From positions 1 to 41,141 of the forward strand of contig PUKM01000163.1 in assembly GCA_003552325.1 (NCBI GenBank): DNA of 41,141 nt, written 5' to 3'. Positions within the stretch are counted from its first letter, which is position 1. Each line of letters starts with the position of its first letter. Positions 8,360-16,693 of the stretch are shown one piece after another. The notes below the pieces were generated by a model. That model ran no database searches and was not told where the DNA came from. It was given only the letters and a program-made list of their open reading frames with translations. This stretch comes from Natrialbaceae archaeon (lineage in GTDB: Archaea; Halobacteriota; Halobacteria; Halobacteriales; Natrialbaceae). The translations under genes and the position numbers were made by a program.

Positions 8360-9139
8360 ATGAGTGACGCAACCTCCTTGCAGGACATCGTCGTCGACGA
8401 AGCACTCGAGGCAGTCGACGTCGAGACACTGATCAACGGTGGCTCACTCCGTGAGGAAATCGATGGCCGCGAAGTCGGCGCTGCCGTCGGGCGTCGGGTA
8501 GGCGAACAGGTCGGTCGGCGGACGGGAACACGGATCGGAGCGGCAATCCAGGAGGGACTCTCCCGGAGTCGCGAAGAGGGACACTCACTCGAGGAGCTGC
8601 TGGCTGAACTCGTTCGTTCGGTTCGAACGGCAGTGGCGAATATCCTCGAGGAAATTGGACAGCAGGGACTGGCAGAACGAATCGCCCCTGGATCAGCGAC
8701 ATCGGAGGAGCAGGAAGATGACGAGTCTGCGGAAGACATTGAGGCGGATGCGGAGTCCGAGAGTGATGATGGTAACGGGCACGTGGATGACGATTCCGTT
8801 ACTGATGACGAGAGCGAAACCGATGACGACGAGGGTGACACCACTGATAGGGACACGGACTCTGACTCGGAGACCGAAATCGACATCGAGGAACTGGCCG
8901 AGGGTGAGGAGCCGCCGGACACAGCGGACCTCGCTGCACTCCGGCGTGAGGCCATCGATGCTGTTCTCGAGCAGTGTTCGTACCGCGACCTGCAATCGAT
9001 CGCCAAATCGGTCGGTGTGAAGGCCAACCTCGAGGCCGGAGAAATGCGTGATCGGATTGCGACGACTGTCGTTGACACTGACCAATCATCAACAAATGAC
9101 GGCCAGGGTGAGGTGGAACCTGAGGCCGAAGCCGATTAG
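8360..9139 (+). CDS. acidic glycine-zipper protein B with SAP-like C-terminus
   Basis: A 259-residue paralogue of the preceding gene. Glycines fall every fourth residue at 36, 40, 44, 48, 52, 56 and 60 (GREVGAAVGRRVGEQVGRRT, then GTRIGAAI), here with arginine pairs instead of neutral residues. A helical segment (HSLEELLAELVRSVRTAVAN) and a long acidic stretch (about 115-180) follow. The C-terminus (YRDLQSIAKSVGVKANLEAG, about 208-227) has the helix-turn-helix spacing of SAP/Rho-N-like nucleic-acid-binding modules. That fold assignment is by eye. It lies five bases upstream of the next gene and so belongs to the same operon. Confidence 0.8.
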   Translation: MSDATSLQDIVVDEALEAVDVETLINGGSLREEIDGREVGAAVGRRVGEQVGRRTGTRIGAAIQEGLSRSREEGHSLEELLAELVRSVRTAVANILEEIGQQGLAERIAPGSATSEEQEDDESAEDIEADAESESDDGNGHVDDDSVTDDESETDDDEGDTTDRDTDSDSETEIDIEELAEGEEPPDTADLAALRREAIDAVLEQCSYRDLQSIAKSVGVKANLEAGEMRDRIATTVVDTDQSSTNDGQGEVEPEAEAD

Positions 9140-9144
9140 ATCCA

Positions 9145-10137
9145 ATGACCACTCAGCCATCCCCCGACGACCGTGTGAAGGAGTTGTTAACCGATGCGGA
9201 AGTGGCGATCGAATCGATCCTCGAGTCTGAAGCCGTCGATGTCGACCCCGAAGCAGACGGGTCGAACGTAACGGAACACATTGCGGACGAGCTCGATTCA
9301 TCTTCCTCTCCGACGGAACTCCTCGAGTCGACAGCACTTCCGGAACTGGCCACCCAGAGCGCAACCTACCTCGAGGATCGCGACCTCTCGACAGTCCTCG
9401 AGGAGACTGGATTCGAGTCAGTGAGTTCGGATTCGTCAGTTCCAGCAGCCATCGCAAACGGCAGCCCGGTTGCGGTAACCACGCTCCGTGCACTCCAGGA
9501 ACTGGCGGCCCTCGAGGAGGACACTGAAGCGGAGGGAAGTGGAACCGACCGAACGGACGAATCCGCCCTCTCAGAGCGCCTCACAAATTTGACAGCACTG
9601 CTCGAGCGTCGGATACAGCTACTCGAGGGGGAGTCTGAGGGTGACCCATCATCGACTGCTGATACGGAGACAGAGACTGAGCAAACGGCGCCTGAATCCA
9701 GTGACAACGACGAACTGTCAGACGAGACCGATGCACGATCGGACTCCGAGGAGGCCGAACGCGATGACGGCGATACATCCCCACTCGAGGCACTGGTGGA
9801 TGGGTTCAGTGACGACGTAGATGCGCTTTCGAACGCCGTGGAGGCAATCGGGTCTGGCGCTGATGAGGTGATAGAAACCGCCGCAGACGACGCCGATGAG
9901 ACGACTGAAGGCGACACGAGCGATGACATGACCGCAGACGACGCCGATGAGACGACCGAAAGCGACACGAGTCATGAGACTGATGAAGCGTTCTTCGGTG
10001 ACGGCGATGGCACACTGCTCGGTGGCAATGACAATGAGGCGAAAGGAACGATGTTCTCGACGGTTCCATCGAGACCCACGGATCGCGGAGATATGGGTGG
10101 GGTGGCTCGACTCTCGACGGTACCGAAGCGAAACTAA
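9145..10137 (+). CDS. acidic helical protein, unknown function
   Basis: A 330-residue protein of the same cluster, starting five bases after the previous stop. The N-terminal ~150 residues look helical and contain an internal echo (LPELATQSATYLEDRDLSTV). A leucine-rich segment (LTNLTALLERRIQLLEG) could form a coiled coil. An acidic low-complexity region follows. Near residues 245-280 there is a 17-residue tandem duplication encoded by a 51-bp repeat. The tail becomes non-acidic and carries two STVP motifs (FSTVPSRPTDRGDMGG and LSTVPKRN), which may be a docking peptide. There is no signal peptide and no recognised domain. Confidence 0.75.
   Translation: MTTQPSPDDRVKELLTDAEVAIESILESEAVDVDPEADGSNVTEHIADELDSSSSPTELLESTALPELATQSATYLEDRDLSTVLEETGFESVSSDSSVPAAIANGSPVAVTTLRALQELAALEEDTEAEGSGTDRTDESALSERLTNLTALLERRIQLLEGESEGDPSSTADTETETEQTAPESSDNDELSDETDARSDSEEAERDDGDTSPLEALVDGFSDDVDALSNAVEAIGSGADEVIETAADDADETTEGDTSDDMTADDADETTESDTSHETDEAFFGDGDGTLLGGNDNEAKGTMFSTVPSRPTDRGDMGGVARLSTVPKRN
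9881..9982 (+). repeat. 51-bp tandem repeat, two units
   Basis: The units 9881-9931 and 9932-9982 are in frame inside the preceding gene, encode 17-residue repeats containing ADDADETTE, and differ at only a few bases. The near-identity points to a recent duplication. Confidence 0.85.
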
Positions 10138-10188
10138 ACCAGTCTGTTTTGGCCCCGGTTTGATACCACTCGAGCCCCTCTTTCACGT

Positions 10189-10374
10189 ATGAGCGTCACC
10201 GGCCTGTGTCAGATCTGTTCGACCCGTACCGCCGAGCGTCGGTGTGATTCCTGTGGAGCGCTCGCCTGTCTGCACGATTATGAGGAGAGTGCGGGGGTCT
10301 GTGTCCAGTGTACCGGGACCCGCCGGTTCACTGATTCGACACCTGACCAGTCAGATACCAACCGATTTCCATGA
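10189..10374 (+). CDS. small cross-brace zinc-finger protein
   Basis: A 61-residue protein with paired metal ligands C7-x2-C10, C19-x2-C22, C27-x-H29 and C38-x2-C41. This looks like a B-box/HIT-like cross-brace finger that would bind two zinc ions. It sits 51 bases after the acidic cluster gene and overlaps the next gene by four bases (ATGA). Such small zinc fingers in haloarchaea usually act as protein- or nucleic-acid-binding adaptors. Its partner cannot be named, but the coupling suggests the downstream protein. The tail after residue 42 is polar and probably disordered. Confidence 0.75.
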   Translation: MSVTGLCQICSTRTAERRCDSCGALACLHDYEESAGVCVQCTGTRRFTDSTPDQSDTNRFP

Positions 10375-10661
10375 CCTCGATTCGCGATCTCGTCGGGGAG
10401 ACGCTCGATATCGGGGCAGAATATTGTCTCGAACTCGAGCAAGCCGACCAGGGACGACTGCTCGCGCGACATCCAAACCCGCGCAGCCCGATGGACATCG
10501 AGGTTTGTCGCGACCTCGAGCGCCTCGAGAACGTGCCACCGAAAGAACCGGTAACCGTCCGTATTTGTGGAGAGATGTGTGGTGACCGGTTAGTGGGCAA
10601 AGTGATCGAACCGGCCTGTGACGACCCGGCGAACACGGGTCGGCCGTCTACCGATTCCTGA
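10371..10661 (+). CDS. small hypothetical protein coupled to the zinc finger
   Basis: A 96-residue protein whose ATG overlaps the stop of the zinc-finger gene. Its alternating pattern (VTVRICGEMCGDRLVGKVIE near residues 60-80) suggests a small beta-barrel, and it contains a CGEMCG pair. I do not recognise a family. It closes the plus-strand cluster; the next gene converges from the minus strand 77 bases away. Confidence 0.65.
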   Translation: MTSIRDLVGETLDIGAEYCLELEQADQGRLLARHPNPRSPMDIEVCRDLERLENVPPKEPVTVRICGEMCGDRLVGKVIEPACDDPANTGRPSTDS

Positions 10662-10737
10662 GAACCCATGTCGTACGGGATATCGCTCCACGCAGGGATA
10701 GGATTTGCCATCGAACCCATCTGTGACGTCCGTCCGC

Positions 10738-11904
10738 TCACTCGTTTACCGGCGTCAGTGTCTGAAACGCTATCGGTGGAAACCGCGGCTCGATCGTGCT
10801 CGGTCGTCTGCCGCTCCCGCCGACCTCGAGGGGCACCCGAGTCAGGACATCCTTATCGGCGAGTTCGTACAAAAATCGCTTGACCGTCCCGGCAGTCAGT
10901 GCCGACCGTTCGGCAATCGCCGCTGCCAGTTCACGAATCGGCTGTTGACACGTCTTTATCCCGGCGGACTCGAGCGCGAGGAGCGTACAGAGCACTTGTT
11001 GGCGAGTCTCTGGCAGGCTCAACGTCCGATCGAGATGAATACACTCGTCCGGTACATCGGCCTTCCCTCGCTCGAGGTGTGTCGATTTCAGTGCTGGCTG
11101 ATCCTCTTGGCTTGCCAGTGTCGCGGCAGTAAACAGTGCCGTCAGTGCGTTGTGGGCGTTGCCATCGGCCCACTCAGCAACCTCACGCACGTGATGGTGT
11201 TCGATCGCCCCGGTAGCTAATCCACTCGAGACACGCTCGGTGAGGATGTCGGTTAGCTCGTGACGACGGTATGGGGGTACCTCGATGATGGTGTCCTCCC
11301 ACGTGGGTGGTGGCGATTGTCCGACCGGGACGACCGTGGTATGTTGGGCAACGGGATCGAGGAGTTCCTGGACGCGGTCCGCCGTGATCGTCTCCGGTTC
11401 GTCGTGATGGTCGATAGCGATGACGGCACGCCGGTTGTGTGGCTCGAGGTGGCTCACCAGACGATCACGAAGCTCTTCGGTCCCAACGCCACCCGTCGGT
11501 ACGGAATCGGCCGTCATGATCGAGAGGACGGTTCGATAGAACGCGAACGCACTCGAGACTCGCCGGGCGTCGACGTAGATGAACCAGGTGGTGGGCTCGC
11601 CACTGCCTGCACGCGTGGTCGTGCCGATCGTCCCAGTGGTTTCGCCTAACGTCGTGGTCAAGCTCCGAAACAGGGCGGTGATAACGGCAGACGTCCCGGA
11701 CCCAGGAGGGCCGACGACGGCGAACGACTCCGGGAATCCGCGGCCAAACGTGGGTTCGACGGCATCCAGCAACTGCTCGAGGACGGACCCACGCCCGACC
11801 GGCTCTTCTCGGTGCACGGTCGGACTCAGGACATCCCGATCGAGGATGATTCCGGTCTGTCCCCGGGCGGCTTGTCTTCTGGCGATACGCTCCTGCAGAT
11901 TCAT
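10738..11904 (-). CDS. Orc1/Cdc6-like AAA protein with degenerate Walker A
   Basis: A 388-residue protein with the layout of archaeal Orc1/Cdc6: a leader with VGRGSVLEQLLDAVEP, an ATPase core, a lid with ADGNAHNALTAL, and a C-terminal winged-helix region from about 290. Orc1/Cdc6 proteins bind replication origins. Here the P-loop reads GPPGSGTS (residues 65-72), with threonine where the catalytic lysine should be, and the Walker B is VIAIDHHDE without the usual DE pair directly after the strand. ATP binding is therefore doubtful, and a DNA-binding or regulatory role is more likely. Its ATG follows the glpC stop immediately (TAAATG), so it is transcribed with glpABC. I see no origin-like repeats beside it. 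Confidence 0.8.
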   Translation of the reverse strand: MNLQERIARRQAARGQTGIILDRDVLSPTVHREEPVGRGSVLEQLLDAVEPTFGRGFPESFAVVGPPGSGTSAVITALFRSLTTTLGETTGTIGTTTRAGSGEPTTWFIYVDARRVSSAFAFYRTVLSIMTADSVPTGGVGTEELRDRLVSHLEPHNRRAVIAIDHHDEPETITADRVQELLDPVAQHTTVVPVGQSPPPTWEDTIIEVPPYRRHELTDILTERVSSGLATGAIEHHHVREVAEWADGNAHNALTALFTAATLASQEDQPALKSTHLERGKADVPDECIHLDRTLSLPETRQQVLCTLLALESAGIKTCQQPIRELAAAIAERSALTAGTVKRFLYELADKDVLTRVPLEVGGSGRRPSTIEPRFPPIAFQTLTPVNE

Positions 11905-13299
11905 TTACGCTGGCCCCGTTCCCGATGAGCTTTGTGTCTCACCACCGTCGAGCAGAGCATCGGCGAGGATTTCCAGTGGGTGCAGGATATCGTAGCCCGT
12001 GCCATGTTCCATCTGCATCGAACAGGTTGGACACTCAGTGAGTCCGTGGGTGGCATCGGCGGCCTCCATGTGTTCGAACATCTCCTCACCGATTTTCATG
12101 GAGGTATCGTAGTTCTCCGCTTTCCATCCGTAGGTTCCGGAGATACCAGAACACGAATCACCTACGTCGTGGGCTTCGACGCCATCGATCGCCGACAGGA
12201 CCTCGATTGCCTGGCCGTCAAGTCCCTGGTTTCTGGCGTGACACGGGGCGTGGTAGGCGAGGTTTGGCAGGTCGGTGGTCGTTCCCTCGAGTTCGCCTTT
12301 CAGGTCTTCGTGGACCCGGAGGTATTCCAGCCCTTCCCAGGTGTTATTCGAGACCTCGTGGACGCCGTCGATATCGAACAGCTCGGGGTACTCCTGTCGG
12401 AGCGACATCGAACAGGAGGTACAGGAAGCGATGACGTCCGCACCCTCCTCGATGGCGGCTGCCAGTTCCGGGACGTTGGTCTTCGCCGCCCGTTCGGCAT
12501 CCCCAAGCATTCCGTTGGCGTACATTGGCGTTCCCGAACACCGTTGATCGGGAACCATCACCTCGTAACCGAAGTGTTCGTACACCCGGACGAGGGCCTT
12601 GCCGACCTCTGGGGTATTGTAATTCGAGTAACAACCGTGGAAGTACGCGATCCGTTTGTCAGTCTCGGCCGTCGTCTTCTCCCCCCGCGCTTCTCTCGCC
12701 GCTCGAGCACGCTCTCTCGAGGTGGCATACCCCCCACGAGCATCCCACCACTCACGGAACGTTTCCGTCGCGAATGCCGGGAACTCGCGTTCGCTGGTGA
12801 TCTTGAGGACCTTCTCGTTGAACACGCGGGTTACGCCGAGTCCCATCATGAAATTCGTCAATCGGGGCACTTTGCTTCCGAGGTGTGCCATCGTTCGATA
12901 GTTCGAAAGCAGTCGGTTTCGCCAGTACTCGAGTGAGCGCTTGCTCATCTGTTTCTCGACGTACTCCCCGCGTGCGGTGTTGTGCATCTGCGAGAGTGGA
13001 ACCTCCGATGGGCAGGCGTGATCACACCGCATACAGTTCGAACATTTCATCACCGAATCGTCGATGTCGTGATCGTCCTGTCGTTTGAGTCGCCACTGTT
13101 CTGGCCCCTGGAACTTCGGCCCGGGGAACTCGTCGTCGACTTCGGCGACGGGACAGTTTGTGTCACATGTAGAACACTTGTAACAGTTGTCCGCGCCCGG
13201 TCTGAGATCCATCTCCGTCGATTCGGGGAACACCTCGATTGGTTCGAAGTCGTCATCAGTCGGTACGTGCTCGTCTGTTGGTTGGGCTGCATCACTCAT
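11905..13299 (-). CDS. glpC: anaerobic glycerol-3-phosphate dehydrogenase subunit C
   Basis: A 464-residue iron-sulfur subunit that links GlpAB to the membrane quinone pool. Two ferredoxin-type 4Fe-4S motifs are visible (C39, C42, C45, C49 and C86, C89, C92, C96). They are followed by two CCG-type cysteine-rich domains (with GCYSNYN, CSGTPMYANG, CTSCSMSL, then APCHARNQG, CSGISGTYGW, CPTCSMQMEHGTG). The length suits GlpC. It is the third gene of the minus-strand glpABC operon, 37 bases after glpB, and its stop abuts the Orc-like gene. Confidence 0.93.
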   Translation of the reverse strand: MSDAAQPTDEHVPTDDDFEPIEVFPESTEMDLRPGADNCYKCSTCDTNCPVAEVDDEFPGPKFQGPEQWRLKRQDDHDIDDSVMKCSNCMRCDHACPSEVPLSQMHNTARGEYVEKQMSKRSLEYWRNRLLSNYRTMAHLGSKVPRLTNFMMGLGVTRVFNEKVLKITSEREFPAFATETFREWWDARGGYATSRERARAAREARGEKTTAETDKRIAYFHGCYSNYNTPEVGKALVRVYEHFGYEVMVPDQRCSGTPMYANGMLGDAERAAKTNVPELAAAIEEGADVIASCTSCSMSLRQEYPELFDIDGVHEVSNNTWEGLEYLRVHEDLKGELEGTTTDLPNLAYHAPCHARNQGLDGQAIEVLSAIDGVEAHDVGDSCSGISGTYGWKAENYDTSMKIGEEMFEHMEAADATHGLTECPTCSMQMEHGTGYDILHPLEILADALLDGGETQSSSGTGPA

Positions 13300-13336
13300 C
13301 GAATCACCTTTGGTGGTCGTGTTCGTCCGTGGTTGC

Positions 13337-14623
13337 TCATCCGCTCACCTCTGCGCCCGCGCGGTCACCGGCGACGTAGCCGGTCGACAGCGAGACGCCA
13401 CTGCCCGATTTCTCGGCCGCAAAGTCGTATCCGGAAAGCACTGCCCCAGCAGCACGGAGGTTCTCGAATTCGAGGTCGCCGTTGGCGTCCTGTGGCCGTA
13501 GCTCGTTGTCGACCTCGAGGCCATAGCTGGCAAAGGGATGGTCGCCGAAGGCGTCGTCGACGAACCACTCGTATCGGTCCTCCGCGTGGGCGACGTGACA
13601 GTCGAAAATCGGCTCGAAGACGTGGGTTCGGTCCGAGTCAACGCCCTTGCCAACGAGCCCGCCCGTCGCCAAGACGTACTCACTCGCTGCGTAGGGCACC
13701 TGTTGGCCCTTCCGGTCGACGAGGACGTGCTCGATCCGATCTCCGTCACCTGCTTGGTAGTCCACGACGGGGACCCCAGTCGTTACGTTGACGCCCGCCT
13801 CCTCGAGTGCGTGGTAAAGCTGGTCCTCGAGTCGCATGCCGGGGAGACTCGGTGGCCCAGCCGGCACCTCGAAGACGGCAACACCGAGTCGCTCCTCGAG
13901 GTCGCGACGAACGACGTCGTGATTGTCGTCCCCGAGTATCGGCGGGAAGCCGACTCGGGTCTCACCCTCGAGTGCGTCGGAAACGCCTGCAGCGAGTGCC
14001 GCTCGTGCGCCGGTCTCACCGCGTCCGATGTCGACGGCTTCGTCCCAGTCGAGCAGATGGGCGTACCGCGTCACCTTCGCGTCGGCGCGTTTGATTCCCG
14101 GAAACTGGAGCGTTACTCCGCGTGTCTCGAACGGGACGCCTGCTGCCTCGAGATGCTTCGCTGCGAGTGGTCCGTCAAATTCTGGCAGGGTTTCGAACCC
14201 GACAAACAGGGTGTCGGCGGGATCAGCGGCAAGGCCCGGGGCGGTCCCGACAGGGTAACGGGCGGTCGGTTTGACTGTCCCATTGCTGGTCGGGACCAGC
14301 GCGTTCGAATCCGTGTGTGCACCGCCGTAGGTGTCTCCCGTGAGGGCATCGAAAAACAACAGCGCGTCACGAACAGCGTCGGTCCCGACGCGCTCGTATG
14401 GATGGCCCGTCGGCAACGCATCGATAGCGTCGAACGGATCAGCCAGTGGTCCCTCGCCTTCTGGTGTGTAGCCTAAGACGTCGATCAACCCCGTTGCGTG
14501 TCTGAGCGTGCTTTGTTTGTACGTTACTAATCGAACATCGCCACCGTGCTCGGCCGCTGACAGTGCGGCAACCGTTCCGGCGAGGCCGCCACCGATCACG
14601 AGCACGTCGTCAGTGATGGCCAT
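13337..14623 (-). CDS. glpB: anaerobic glycerol-3-phosphate dehydrogenase subunit B
   Basis: A 428-residue flavoprotein subunit. The FAD-binding Rossmann motif is at the N-terminus (VLVIGGGLAGTVAALSAAEH), and a C-terminal flavin motif lies near SGYDFAAEKSGSGVSLSTGY. Its start directly abuts the glpA stop with no spacer. GlpB works with GlpA in the oxidation of sn-glycerol 3-phosphate to dihydroxyacetone phosphate. Confidence 0.93.
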   Translation of the reverse strand: MAITDDVLVIGGGLAGTVAALSAAEHGGDVRLVTYKQSTLRHATGLIDVLGYTPEGEGPLADPFDAIDALPTGHPYERVGTDAVRDALLFFDALTGDTYGGAHTDSNALVPTSNGTVKPTARYPVGTAPGLAADPADTLFVGFETLPEFDGPLAAKHLEAAGVPFETRGVTLQFPGIKRADAKVTRYAHLLDWDEAVDIGRGETGARAALAAGVSDALEGETRVGFPPILGDDNHDVVRRDLEERLGVAVFEVPAGPPSLPGMRLEDQLYHALEEAGVNVTTGVPVVDYQAGDGDRIEHVLVDRKGQQVPYAASEYVLATGGLVGKGVDSDRTHVFEPIFDCHVAHAEDRYEWFVDDAFGDHPFASYGLEVDNELRPQDANGDLEFENLRAAGAVLSGYDFAAEKSGSGVSLSTGYVAGDRAGAEVSG

Positions 14624-16366
14624 TCACTGGTCACCTCCTCGATTCCGTGGCCCGCCGTCAGTGGCGACGACGCCGGACGGACCCGCCTCCGTATCAGTTT
14701 GCCCGCCGTCGAACGCCTCGAAATTCACATCCGTGCCCGTGCGTGCGGGGTCACCATCGGCGTTGTAGGTTGTCGCGTGGAGCGCGTACTTCAACATGGC
14801 CTGTGAGAGTTGCTCTCCCCAGAGTGCGTGGCGTTCACCCTTCCACCGCTCCTGGAAGAGTTCGTCGTACGCTGCACGTGCAGTCTCTTCGTCGTACTCC
14901 GGATGCAGTTCGTTGGCCAGCAGCTGACAGCAGAAGCCGCCCTGGCAGTTCCCCATCGACGCGCGCGTTCGGATTCGCACGGCGTTCAGATCCGATCCCG
15001 ACTGAGCGATTGCGTCCTGCACTTCCGCGCGTGTCACACTCTCACAGTTGCAAATGACCGGGTTGGGATCGGTCGTTTGCAGGACCTCCCTCGAGCGACT
15101 CCCCAGCCGTTGGGTGCTCCGACGGGCGACGGGTGACCTGAGTCCGAACTCATCCATGGCGTCCTCGAGCGCCTCGAGGTTTTCACTGCCTGGCAACGGC
15201 ACGTCGGCCGTGTCGCAGGACGCGCTGTGGCCGAGTTTGTCACAGATGTGGTCGCTGATCTTTTCTGCCATCAGTCGGGAGGTCGTGAGTTTTCCACCGA
15301 CGATGCTGGTCATGCCGCCGACGCCGTCCCGTTCGGCGTGGTCGAGTAAGAAGAAGTCCCGGGTGATGTCTGTCGGGTCTTCGGTTCCAGTGCCCGGTGG
15401 TTCGTACAGTGGTCGAACACCCCAGAACGAGCGGATCGTCCGTGCCTCTTTGAGGATCGGGACGAGTTCGGCGAGGGTGGCGATCATCAGATCGACTTCC
15501 CACTGTTCTTCTGGATAATCGTCAGGATCCTCGACTTCCTCGTCAGTCGTTCCCAAAATCGCCGTTGTCTCGTGTGGAACGATGATGTCAGCGTCACCTT
15601 TCGGCCGACAGCGGTTGATTACCGTATCGACCTGCCTGACGTTCATAATCGTCATCACGCCTTTCGATGGCCGGACGGCAACCTCGAGGTCAGCCATCGC
15701 GCCGATCTGTCCAGCCCAGGCACCGGTCGCATTGACGACGTAGTCGGCGGTGATGTCTTCGGTCGTTCCCGGTGTTTTGTGCGTTCGTTTGCCGGGCCCG
15801 GAGTCGTGACGGACGGTGACGCCGTAGATGTCATCACCCTCACGGAGCAGGTCGACGACCTCGGCGTGGGTTTCAATCCGTGCACCGTGGCGTTCGGCAT
15901 CGTGTGCATTGGCAACACAGAGTCGGAACGGGTCGACTGCGCCGTCGGGAACCTGAATCGCCCGTTTGACGTCTTTGGCGAGATAGGGTTCAATCCGGCG
16001 CGCCTCTGCCCCGCTCAGCACGCGTGCGGGGATATCGCATTCGCGACACCCGGTCAGTTTTTTCTGGAAGTACTCGTCACTGTCTTCTGGACGCTGGACG
16101 AACAGCCCACCGGTCATCTCGATACAATGACCCGCGATGTCCTGTAGGACGTCGACCTCTTGGATACACTCGCGCGCGCTCGCCTGATCAGACACCGCGT
16201 ATCGACCACCACTGTGGAGGAGTCCGTGCATCCGCCCCGTTGTGCCGTGTGTGAGATTCCCGCGCTCGACGAGTGTGACCTCGAGGCCGCGCATTGCCAG
16301 GTCTCTGGCGATGCCACAGCCGGTCGACCCGCCGCCGAGGACGAGCACCTCCGTATCGGTTGCCAT
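14624..16366 (-). CDS. glpA: anaerobic glycerol-3-phosphate dehydrogenase subunit A
   Basis: A 580-residue catalytic subunit. The N-terminal FAD motif is VLVLGGGSTGCGIARDLA, followed by the GlpA/GlpD signature TTGRMHGLLHSGGRYAV. A BFD-like 2Fe-2S domain near residues 435-490 has CNC at 438-440 and CQGGFCC near 473-479; this distinguishes GlpA from aerobic GlpD. It is the first gene of the operon. A TATA-like element at 16397-16406 leaves a leader of only about ten bases. It faces glpK across a shared 327-base control region. In Haloferax volcanii the orthologous locus supports growth on glycerol. Confidence 0.95.
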   Translation of the reverse strand: MATDTEVLVLGGGSTGCGIARDLAMRGLEVTLVERGNLTHGTTGRMHGLLHSGGRYAVSDQASARECIQEVDVLQDIAGHCIEMTGGLFVQRPEDSDEYFQKKLTGCRECDIPARVLSGAEARRIEPYLAKDVKRAIQVPDGAVDPFRLCVANAHDAERHGARIETHAEVVDLLREGDDIYGVTVRHDSGPGKRTHKTPGTTEDITADYVVNATGAWAGQIGAMADLEVAVRPSKGVMTIMNVRQVDTVINRCRPKGDADIIVPHETTAILGTTDEEVEDPDDYPEEQWEVDLMIATLAELVPILKEARTIRSFWGVRPLYEPPGTGTEDPTDITRDFFLLDHAERDGVGGMTSIVGGKLTTSRLMAEKISDHICDKLGHSASCDTADVPLPGSENLEALEDAMDEFGLRSPVARRSTQRLGSRSREVLQTTDPNPVICNCESVTRAEVQDAIAQSGSDLNAVRIRTRASMGNCQGGFCCQLLANELHPEYDEETARAAYDELFQERWKGERHALWGEQLSQAMLKYALHATTYNADGDPARTGTDVNFEAFDGGQTDTEAGPSGVVATDGGPRNRGGDQ

Positions 16367-16396
16367 GGGTTAGCTACAGAATGGGTCCCCCTCACC

Positions 16397-16406
16397 TTTA
16401 TTTTAT
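16397..16406 (-). promoter_or_regulatory. TATA-like box for glpA
   Basis: ATAAAATAAA on the minus strand lies about 31-40 bases before the glpA ATG, giving a very short leader. Confidence 0.55.
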
Positions 16407-16602
16407 CGGAGGTCGGGGATCTGCGTTAACAAATGAAGATTCGTGTTTTTCCGTTTTGTGTGGGTGACTGGCACACGTGTTCGGATATTATGACAATACC
16501 CGCAATAAACGGCATTTTGACCGGCTAAAAATCGGGGAAATCGAACTATTACCCCTGTATCTCGGCGATTGAAGTGTATCGAATATTATGGGTTGAGAAA
16601 TG

Positions 16603-16609
16603 TTTATAA
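16603..16609 (+). promoter_or_regulatory. TATA-like box for glpK
   Basis: TTTATAA is the best haloarchaeal TATA match in the region. Transcription would start near 16632, leaving a leader of about 60 bases before the ATG at 16694. Confidence 0.6.
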
Positions 16610-16693
16610 CCATTGTATGTATTGTTTACCACCAATGCGCTATCGTCAGTAAACACGGTGGCGTATCCACTCAGTTAACGGGGTGACCACGAT

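Larger units (their letters stand above)
16367..16693. promoter_or_regulatory. divergent control region between glpA and glpK
   Basis: This 327-base A/T-richer region has no plausible gene. It carries a TATA-like box for each side, a direct repeat of ATATTATG (16485-16492 and 16583-16590), and an 8-bp palindrome ACACGTGT (16473-16480). These are plausible operators for coordinated glycerol control, but the regulator is not identified in the window. Confidence 0.65.

Noticed and set aside
10662..10737. Replication origin beside the Orc-like gene
   Set aside because: The 76-base gap is too short and has no repeated ORB-like elements or A/T-rich unwinding region.
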